A stretch of DNA of 59,908 nt from JBBPYC01 sp038200275 (GTDB lineage Bacteria > Pseudomonadota > Gammaproteobacteria > Burkholderiales > Burkholderiaceae_C): contig JBBPYC010000097.1 of NCBI GenBank assembly GCA_038200275.1, forward strand, positions 1 through 59,908, read 5' to 3'. Both the position numbers and the translations under genes were made by a program. Shown here one piece after another: positions 54,251-59,908 of the stretch (the first letter of the stretch is position 1; every line of letters starts with the position of its first letter). The notes under the pieces were generated by a model. It saw nothing but the letters and a program-made list of their open reading frames with translations. It ran no database searches and was not told the DNA's origin.

Positions 54251-54631
54251 CTACCTAAATGCACCGCTCCAGTTATCGCTTAACTTTTGGAGCCTTTTGA
54301 GTCGAGCACTTGGCTGCTCAGGCCGCTTACGCCGACTCGGCATCATGCAAGTTGGCAGCTGTTCCCGCTTAATTTTGTCTGACCCGTGCGCCGCTATCGC
54401 GTACAGCGCATGGAGCTTGATTTGATCGGCCTGCTTGTTGCCGCTGCCCGCTGCATTCTCACGCGGGAAGCAAGCCATTGCCGCCCGATGCGTCGAAATT
54501 GCAGCTTTGGCAGCAGAGCGGAAAACAGGTGCTTTCAGCCATTTATGCGCCTCAAAAAGCGCCTGCTCGGGCCGGGCGCCGATGCTCTCGAAGTACACGG
54601 CTACCGCTGCCACGGCGTCGCGCTTGCTCAT
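54251..54631 (-). CDS. Element protein of unknown function (126 aa)
   Basis: 126 aa from MSKRDAVAAVAVYFESIGAR; the ATG overlaps the stop of the preceding gene (ATGA). Helical and basic, with RRKRPEQPSARLKRLQKL near the C-terminus suggesting nucleic-acid contact. No family recognised. It lies between the integrase-coupled small ORF and the AlpA operon. Confidence 0.55.
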   Translation of the reverse strand: MSKRDAVAAVAVYFESIGARPEQALFEAHKWLKAPVFRSAAKAAISTHRAAMACFPRENAAGSGNKQADQIKLHALYAIAAHGSDKIKREQLPTCMMPSRRKRPEQPSARLKRLQKLSDNWSGAFR

Positions 54632-54840
54632 GCCCTTGCACACCGGCCGGCCACGGCTGCGGCGCGGACCCGGTGCGGCCAGAGGGCGCGGTTGAATGCC
54701 TCATCGGTCGGCTGCACCACCTGCAGCAGCCGTGCAGCCTCCACGCGCGCCTGCGCCATCGTGCCGCCGTGGATCGATTGCAGTTCGCGTGCAAGCGCCA
54801 CGAAGTCGCGTAGCTCACGCTGCAACATGGCATCGCCCAT
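54628..54840 (-). CDS. Small element protein coupled to the integrase
   Basis: 70 aa, MGDAMLQRELRDFVALAREL at the start. Its ATG overlaps the integrase stop by one base, and its own stop overlaps the next gene (ATGA). Helical, charged, no family recognised. The overlaps make translation likely. Confidence 0.55.
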   Translation of the reverse strand: MGDAMLQRELRDFVALARELQSIHGGTMAQARVEAARLLQVVQPTDEAFNRALWPHRVRAAAVAGRCARA

Positions 54841-56063
54841 CACGCAGCCAGCCGCCGCAGCGGCACCACGTTGCCGCGCAGGCTGCTGTCGAGAAAGTCA
54901 GCCCACTGCTGCATCATGGCTGCGCGCTGCGGCAGATAGGTTGCGTGGTTGTAGCTGGCCGACACACTGTTGCGCTCCATGTGCGCGAGTTGCAGTTCAA
55001 TATGCGCGTGCTCGAACCCCTGCTCGTGCAGCAGCGTAGATGCCAAACCACGGAACCCGTGGCCGGTCATCTTGCCGCCGAACCCCATGCGGTCGAGCGC
55101 CATCAGGATCGTGTTGTTGCTCATGGGCTTGGCGTGATCGCGTTCGCCCGGAAACAGCAGCTCGCGGTGCCCGCTGATGTCGTGCAGCACTTCCAGCACC
55201 TCGACCGCTTGCCGTGACAGCGGCACGACGTGCGGGGTTTTCATCTTCATGCGCCCGGCCGGGATGTCCCACCGTGCCGTATCCAGATCGAATTCCGACC
55301 AGCGCGCGCCGATCAGCTCGCTGGTGCGAACGAACGTCAACGCCATGAGCTTGATTGCCAGCCGAGTCGTTGGCGTCCCGCGATACCCCTCGATGGCGCG
55401 CAGCAGGCTGGGTAATTCCCGCGCGTCGATGCGCGCATAGTTCGTCGCACGTCGTGGGGCGATCACGTCGGAGGGCTTGATGTCGGCAGCCGGGTTGCGG
55501 CGTGCGCCACCGATGCCGTGCGCGACCGCGTAGCGCAGCACCTGCGATGTCATCTGCAGTGCCCGCTTGGCAAGGTCCAGCGCGCCGCGTGCTTCGATCG
55601 CCTTGCACATGCCCACTAGATGAGGCGCTTCGACCGCAGCCACCGGCAGGGTGCCAATCGCCGGGAACACGTCTGCCTCGAACCGCGCCACGACATAGCG
55701 CGCGTGCCGCTCGCTGTGCGCCGGTGCCCACTGCGCATGCCACGTCCGGGCCACCGACTCGAAACTGTGCTCGGCAGCCGCCAACGCCGCTTGCTGGTCG
55801 GCTTTCTTCTGCGCCATTGGGTCCGTACCCGCCGCCAGCAACTTGCGGCCGGCGGCGTGCCGCTCACGGGCATCTGCCAGGGACACAGCAGGATAGGCGC
55901 CGAATGATGCGGTGCGGTGCTTGCCGCCATGGCGGTAGTTCCAGCGCCACAGTTTGCTGCCGTCCGCCGTCACGAAAAGATGCAGCCCCCCTGAATCGGC
56001 AAGCTTCTGCACCTTGCCTGTGTTCTTGATCCGCTGGATACCTACAGCCGTCAGCTTGCCCAT
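54840..56063 (-). CDS. P4-type tyrosine integrase
   Basis: 407 aa. The N-terminal arm-binding domain (DUF4102) has VQKLADSGGLHLFVTADGSK and WRWNYRHGGKHRTASFGAYP. A SAM-like core-binding domain leads to the catalytic domain, with the first Arg in FVRTSELIGARW, His-x-x-Arg in GHGFRGLASTLLHEQG, and the nucleophile Tyr in NHATYLPQRAAMM. All catalytic residues are present, so it should be active. MGKLTAVG is the start: the 21 preceding codons would run through ATACCCGCA arm repeats. It defines the right end of the element. Confidence 0.92.
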   Translation of the reverse strand: MGKLTAVGIQRIKNTGKVQKLADSGGLHLFVTADGSKLWRWNYRHGGKHRTASFGAYPAVSLADARERHAAGRKLLAAGTDPMAQKKADQQAALAAAEHSFESVARTWHAQWAPAHSERHARYVVARFEADVFPAIGTLPVAAVEAPHLVGMCKAIEARGALDLAKRALQMTSQVLRYAVAHGIGGARRNPAADIKPSDVIAPRRATNYARIDARELPSLLRAIEGYRGTPTTRLAIKLMALTFVRTSELIGARWSEFDLDTARWDIPAGRMKMKTPHVVPLSRQAVEVLEVLHDISGHRELLFPGERDHAKPMSNNTILMALDRMGFGGKMTGHGFRGLASTLLHEQGFEHAHIELQLAHMERNSVSASYNHATYLPQRAAMMQQWADFLDSSLRGNVVPLRRLAA

Positions 56064-56116
56064 ACCCGCACCTCGCTGTTTCCCTCTAACCAAAATACCC
56101 GCAGTGGTTTTTCCAA

Positions 56117-56150
56117 ATACCCGCACAAATACCCGCAGCGGTCCGTGGCT
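56117..56150 (+). repeat. Right direct repeat (att or integrase arm sites)
   Basis: ATACCCGCACAAATACCCGC followed by AGCGGTCCGTGGCT, matching the left copy with 4 mismatches in 34. Further ATACCCGCA copies lie at 56095 and 56062 just before the integrase start, as expected of arm-type sites next to int. Confidence 0.6.
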
Positions 56151-56180
56151 TCAATTGTACGGATAAAGACCTATAGACGC

Positions 56181-56215
56181 AAAAAAGCCCCGTAGATCAA
56201 TGACTTACGGGGCTA
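56181..56215 (-). terminator. Terminator downstream of tRNA-Ser
   Basis: On the minus strand, AGCCCCGTA / TACGGGGCT stem with a loop of about 11 nt, followed by six T. It lies about 50 bp after the tRNA-Ser 3' end. Confidence 0.8.
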
Positions 56216-56261
56216 GGCGGGTAACGATTTGGACGCAAAAAAGCAGGTAAAAACTCATCTT

Positions 56262-56351
56262 TGGCGGAGGGGGCGGGATTCGAACCCGCGGTGGGGATAA
56301 ACCCACACACGCTTTCCAGGCGTGCGACTTAAACCGCTCATCCACCCCTCC
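56262..56351 (-). tRNA. tRNA-Ser (anticodon GGA)
   Basis: A 90-nt class II tRNA including the encoded CCA. Acceptor GGAGGGG pairs with CCCCTCC, discriminator G, anticodon loop CTGGAAA, long variable arm and T-arm GGTTCGAATCC. It lies just outside the right end of the integrated element and appears intact. Confidence 0.95.
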
Positions 56352-56429
56352 GAGGGCAGCGGGCGATTCTATCAGCGGGGGATGTGGCGGCTTGGCCTCG
56401 GCCGGCCATTAAGTCGTCGTCGCAGGCGC

Positions 56430-57071
56430 TCACCAACGCAACAATTGGCGGCCAACCACTGCGCCGACCATCGTCGTCAGCGCAATGCCGGCGACGTACC
56501 AGACCGCCAGAAAAGGCGCGCCAAGTTCTGGGCAGTGCAGCGCGTAAATGGCCGCGCCGGTCCCGCCAGCCATCACACCAGCCGCTGCGCCGGCCACAGT
56601 GGGCCGCACCGGCGCCAGACCGCGAAGGGCCCACAGGGCCCCGACGCCGATCGGCAGAGCGATCAGAAAAATGCTGAACGCACAGCCGCGCCAGGTCCGC
56701 CCGAACAAAATTGCGGCGTGCTCGGACGGCGGTGCCGAGACCCACTGCCACGCGCCGACACCCCAGATCACCAGCAAGGGCAAAGCCAGTCCCAGCCAAG
56801 CTGCGCCGACAGGCACGCCAGGCCGGCCAAGCCGCTTGGCAAGCACCAGTCCGGTGGCGCCCAGCACCGCTGGGAACAGCACCTTTATCCAGAACATCGG
56901 GTTGGTCAACACCACGTCCCAGTCGTGCTGCAGCCCCAGCATCGCCAGCATGATTGCGAATGAAAACGGCAACCCGAGAGCGAGTGCAGTGCCGAGCCGC
57001 CGTGCCGCTGCATGGCGGGGCACCGGCGCGACACGGGTCGAGAGCAGGTCAATCAGCGCGTTGGTGTTCAC
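56430..57071 (-). CDS. NrsF-type anti-sigma factor (DUF1109)
   Basis: 213 aa with six transmembrane helices. Matches the NrsF/DUF1109 membrane anti-sigma family: short cytoplasmic N-terminus NALIDLLSTRVAPVPRH, then TNPMFWIKVLFPAVLGATGL and a late CPELGAPFLAVWYVAGI. It holds the sigma factor encoded immediately upstream at the membrane until metal or oxidative stress. Its start overlaps the sigma-factor stop by 4 bp. Confidence 0.88.
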   Translation of the reverse strand: MNTNALIDLLSTRVAPVPRHAAARRLGTALALGLPFSFAIMLAMLGLQHDWDVVLTNPMFWIKVLFPAVLGATGLVLAKRLGRPGVPVGAAWLGLALPLLVIWGVGAWQWVSAPPSEHAAILFGRTWRGCAFSIFLIALPIGVGALWALRGLAPVRPTVAGAAAGVMAGGTGAAIYALHCPELGAPFLAVWYVAGIALTTMVGAVVGRQLLRW

Positions 57072-57655
57072 CGCTTGCCGTCCTTCCTGATCCGCGTGGC
57101 GAGTGCCTTCAGGCCGCGGTGCACGCCCACCTTGACAGCCGATTGCGACATGCCGGTTTTGTCTGCAGTCTCGGCCACTGAAAGGCCTTCAATTTTTACG
57201 TGCTGGATCGGCAACCGGTGCCGATCGGGAAGGGTCGCGAGCAAGCCTTGGAGGTCGCGCCGCGCGTCGGACGCATCGGTTGCAGAGTGGGTAAACAGAG
57301 CCATCTCGTCGTCAATCGGCACATGCAGCAATTCACGGCTCGACTTCGCGCGCAGCAGATCGATCACTTTGTAGCGCGCAATCGCATGCACCCAGGCCGT
57401 CAACGGCTGGTCGGTTTGATAAGTGTGGCGTTGGTTGTGCATTGCAAGCAGACATTCCTGAACGAGATCCTCCACGTCGTCTGGCCAGCCAAACATTCGA
57501 CGGCGCAAGAACGCCCGCAGATGCGTGCTCAAGCGTTGCAGGAACTGCCGATAGGCGATCGCGTCGCCGGCCTGGCCGCGAACGAAAAGCGCATGCAGCA
57601 GCACTTCCGCCTCACGCAGTCGCTGCAGGCCTTCGCCAACGGGACTTCGGTTCAT
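57068..57655 (-). CDS. ECF RNA polymerase sigma factor (SigF/EcfF-like)
   Basis: 195 aa. Region 2 has RRMFGWPDDVEDLVQECLLA and PLTAWVHAIARYKVIDLLR; region 4 has ATLPDRHRLPIQHVKIEGLS and MSQSAVKVGVHRGLKAL. Paired with NrsF this matches the sigma/NrsF systems that drive bufferin and other metal-stress operons. The divergent neighbour is a ruined bufA-like gene, so the original target is probably lost. Confidence 0.92.
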   Translation of the reverse strand: MNRSPVGEGLQRLREAEVLLHALFVRGQAGDAIAYRQFLQRLSTHLRAFLRRRMFGWPDDVEDLVQECLLAMHNQRHTYQTDQPLTAWVHAIARYKVIDLLRAKSSRELLHVPIDDEMALFTHSATDASDARRDLQGLLATLPDRHRLPIQHVKIEGLSVAETADKTGMSQSAVKVGVHRGLKALATRIRKDGKR

Positions 57656-57859
57656 CGTGTCATTGAGTTACAGCTTGGGGTGGCAAAAAACCAGCGACAT
57701 CGTAAAAGCTTACGCAGCCCAAACAGACAGCCTCGCTGCACCTGCAGGTTGCCTGCGCAGTAACTGCCTTGGGCGGACAACGCAAAGTAATCAGCGACTG
57801 TGCCTGAAAAGGCTCCAAGTCTAGTCAGGCGTTGAGCTCAACGCTTATTTCAGATCGCT

Positions 57860-58139
57860 GCAACTTCACTCTCTCAGAAGCGCGCCAGTAACGACCGTCA
57901 ACCCCCTCGCCATCACCGCAATCGCCTTCGGCGCTCTCGTTGCGGGCCCGGCTTTCGCTGCGAATGCCGAGCGCGTCAAGATGGAGAGCGGCCATGACGT
58001 GTCGCTGGCCGGCAAAAAAGATTGCGCTGCAGGCCCAAGCGCCACCTGTGCGGGCACGTCGAAAGCCAACCGCCAGAGCAACGTATGGAATCAGACCCCA
58101 ACCGAAACCTGCCCAAAGATCAAGACGCAGAGGGTCATC
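57860..58139 (+). pseudogene. Remnant of a bufferin precursor gene (DUF2282, bufA-like)
   Basis: The frame reads LAITAIAFGALVAGPAFAAN as signal peptide, then KKDCAAGPSATCAGTSKANR and NVWNQTPTETC. The DC, TCAGTSK and TC blocks are the signature of the DUF2282/bufferin peptides. The usual first Cys (in a KCYG-like motif) is gone, and no ATG, GTG or TTG start lies in the expected position (an in-frame GTA stands where the start would be, with a stop further upstream). It is divergent from the sigma-factor gene. Confidence 0.7.
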
Positions 58140-58396
58140 GAATCGCTGACTGCGGTATGTGCAACCACACCGTTTGCAAACCGATTCTGGCGCACGTTCG
58201 AGCGCTCAGGTGAACTGCACGACGCCCGAATTCCTCCGGTCGGGAGTCGTCCGAGCCATGCAAACCAACCCACCGTTTGAACCCAGGCCTGCTCAGGCCC
58301 CGCATGGTGCGGGCGTTGGGCTGACGCGAACATGACGACGATGCGGTGCGGTGCACCGAGCCCGGTAGCTGATTCGAGGTGCGTCCATAAAACGAT

Positions 58397-58882
58397 TTGA
58401 TTGCAGGCGGTTTACGGCCGGTCAAGCAGGTCGATCGCGCGCAAGTCGTTCGTCAACAGCCCATCGCGCTGGAGAATTTCTTGCACGATCTGCGCACGCT
58501 CCCGTACGTGGGCGGATGGCCAGAGACGAAATTTCTGTCGGAACTGGCGCGCTGCACCGGCTGCGGCATGCTGGTTGCTGTAGACAACGTGTTGATGTTG
58601 GTGTCGGCAACCAACCTCGGGTTTTCAGCTCAGGTGTGTCCCCTTGCATTTGCGGCCCATGCAGTCGGTGAAATCCAGCGGGTTGGGTATACCGCTGACC
58701 CAGCGCTGGGCTCGCAGCGGTTGGTCGATTCGCACGACGCAGCGATCGATGCTCGAGTCTGGGCGCTGCATGAGTGGCTGATTTCGCGCGCCGGTGCGCG
58801 CCCAACATCGATCGAGCGCGACGGCAGCGTGCCGAAGTTTGCAGCGTCGATGCAGGAATGCGGCCTCGCGCATGCCGTGTAG
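58397..58882 (+). pseudogene. Remnant of a DUF692 (bufB/MbnB-like) gene
   Basis: C-terminal part only. RPVKQVDRAQVVRQQPIALE matches the start of the second half of DUF692 iron enzymes. LSELARCTGCGMLVAVDNVL corresponds to a block normally reading LAxRTGCGLLLDVNNVY, and GEIQRVGYTAD to GEIHLAGH. VDSHDAAIDARVWALHEWLI is also recognisable. The N-terminal half is missing and metal-ligand positions are substituted, so it is not functional. Confidence 0.7.
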
Positions 58883-58889
58883 CAGCAGC

Positions 58890-59770
58890 AGGCGACGGCC
58901 CATGCGATTTCATCGCGTGCGATAAGCGGCAATGCAGTGGGGGCAGCTACCCGCGGGTCGACGGTCTTCCTGCAAACACTCTCGACCACGGATTTGAGGC
59001 CGCGCTGCGGCCAGATCAAGGGAACGCGCCTGCAAACGAAGCCGACTGGTTTACGCAAGAAGCCGCGTTCACCGTCTGCCGCAACGCGATAAAGAAAGGC
59101 TCAATCGATCCGTCCCAGGCCAACTATCCCGCTGTGGTGCGGCTGTTGGGGCGCGGGTGGTTGCGTGCTGCGGCGGCTGTGATCATCCGGGCCCAGCCGC
59201 ACGGGCGGGCAGCCTCGTGAGTTGCGGCGTGGGATCTGCCGAATTCCCTGCGAGATTGGAGCCGGCTGTTGAATTGCCGTCCCTGGTTGATGTGGCGCAG
59301 CTTGATCGATAGCGGACTGAGTCGCGCGTCGCCGCCGACGTTGGACTGCTGGCTGTGCATGTAGTGACCGCACACTGCCTCAGTCGGCTGGCGCCGCATG
59401 GTCTGCTGGCCCTGGCCACACGCGTGGCCATCGCAGCCATCCATCCTTGTTCATGCCTCACCAGGGTCAATGGCTGGCTGACCTTGAACGACCGCACGAT
59501 CCCCCATCAATCCGAGCCGGATCGCGCATGCTTGATTTTTGTCTCGACCGAAGACAGCTCGGGCGCCGACAACCTCGTGATCTCTTGCGGCGGACATGGC
59601 GGGCTGCCCGTGCTGGATTACGAGTCCGCCCGGATCCAGCCAGCTTGCGAGGAGCATCGCGCGGTGATCGGTGCCTTTCAATCGAGCTTGATGCGGGCGT
59701 GCATGCTCGGGGTGGTGCAGTACGTCGGCCTGGCCGGTACAGCGCAAGCGGTCGGTACCTTACTCAGAAG
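58890..59770 (+). pseudogene. Remnant of a DUF2063 (bufC-like) gene
   Basis: Two frames. The first, to 59220, holds FTVCRNAIKKGSIDPSQANY and PAVVRLLGRGWLRAAAAVII, matching the DUF2063 N-terminal YRNN...YPAVRRLVG region. After a frameshift, the second holds AEFPARLEPAVELPSLVDVA, an in-frame TAG at 59310-59312, and then degraded HCLSRLAPHGLLALATR and DYESARIQPACEEHRAVIGA. This is the order of a DUF2063 protein with at least one frameshift and one stop. Confidence 0.6.
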
Positions 59771-59827
59771 TCCGTAATTAAAGCGACATAGGCGGAATCT
59801 TTTGCGAGGCTGGTAGTCTCATGAGGC

Positions 59828-59908
59828 ATGAAACGAGACGGCCGCAAACTGGATCACGCCACGCTGGAGGAATTTCGGCTGCTTGCCCTGCGCAGGGTGC
59901 GCGAAGGA
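59828..59908 (+). CDS. IS630-family transposase, N-terminal part (runs off the window)
   Basis: The 27 visible codons begin MKRDGRKLDHATLEEFRLLA, the usual opening of IS630-type transposases (helix-turn-helix domain). The gene continues beyond the right edge, so whether it is intact cannot be judged. Its insertion next to the decayed bufC-like gene may relate to the loss of that operon. Confidence 0.75.
   Translation, partial: MKRDGRKLDHATLEEFRLLALRRVREG

Larger units (their letters stand above)
47893..56150. mobile_element. Integrative, satellite-like element with its own primase and iteron origin
   Basis: An 8.26-kb segment between imperfect 34-bp direct repeats, with the integrase gene at the right end. 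Order, right to left on the minus strand: P4-type integrase, two small coupled ORFs, AlpA-like regulator, small coupled ORF, AEP primase-helicase, iteron array, two or three small ORFs, then a small membrane protein and a plus-strand lipoprotein. No capsid, terminase, lysis, conjugation or transposase genes are seen. The plan recalls P4/PICI satellites reduced to replication and integration. A tRNA-Ser gene is about 110 bp beyond the right boundary. Confidence 0.75.

Noticed and set aside
54386..55217. Plus-strand open frames over the integrase end and small ORFs
   Set aside because: Antisense to the integrase and its coupled ORFs, Arg/Ala/Cys-rich, no recognisable domain.
56262..56351. tRNA-Ser 3' end as the attachment core of the element
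   Set aside because: No second copy of the tRNA 3' sequence could be found by eye near the left boundary at 47.8-48.5 kb, and the 34-bp repeats end about 110 bp short of the tRNA. Left open rather than asserted.

Overview
The window looks like about 60 kb of chromosome from a betaproteobacterium, most likely Burkholderiales. The GC-rich coding style, the Bug/TctC solute-binding proteins, a phasin, the mfd and serB neighbourhood and OmpR/EnvZ all point that way; this is inference from gene content, not a database match. Genes are dense, with many ATGA/GTGA start-stop overlaps. Several genes are decayed, and transposase remnants lie at both edges (IS66-like on the left, IS630-like on the right).

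Layout. 0.7-2.7 kb: two c-type cytochromes. 2.9-6.8 kb: clpX and lon, with a heat-shock-like promoter before lon. 6.86-7.57 kb: tRNA-Gly(GCC), tRNA-Cys(GCA) and a tRNA-Leu(UAA) split by a 345-nt group I intron. 7.6-16.4 kb: phasin, an enolase-superfamily enzyme, FKBP isomerase, a FAH-family enzyme with an HxlR-like regulator, BON lipoprotein, M14 peptidase and DusA. 16.5-26.5 kb: a catabolic cluster with an SDR, a Tat-signal FAH protein, a mesaconyl/itaconyl-CoA-hydratase-like protein, acyl-CoA dehydrogenase, class III CoA-transferase, MmgE/PrpD, two Bug proteins (one internally deleted) and a two-subunit 3-oxoacid CoA-transferase. 26.6-31.2 kb: a convergent TRAP-TAXI uptake operon with an extra membrane protein. 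31.3-34.3 kb: a decayed MFS gene and a decayed AraC/GyrI regulator on either side of nth. 34.4-47.8 kb: housekeeping genes (aminotransferase, histidine phosphatase, trxC-like, YihY family, serB, mfd, envZ/ompR, SIMPL protein).

47.9-56.15 kb is a compact 8.2-kb integrative element bounded by imperfect 34-bp direct repeats. It encodes a P4-type tyrosine integrase, an AlpA-like regulator, small coupled ORFs and an AEP primase-helicase, and it contains a striking iteron array: twelve copies of a 9-bp repeat, with two triplets facing each other across an AT-rich core. It resembles a phage satellite or self-replicating integrative element with no capsid or conjugation genes, and is the best candidate for an undescribed system here. 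It sits about 110 bp from a tRNA-Ser(GGA) gene.

56.4-59.8 kb: an intact ECF sigma factor/NrsF anti-sigma pair beside a wrecked bufferin-type operon (bufA-, bufB- and bufC-like pseudogenes), ending in the start of an IS630-type transposase. The regulators have outlived the metal-stress peptide genes they would be expected to control.
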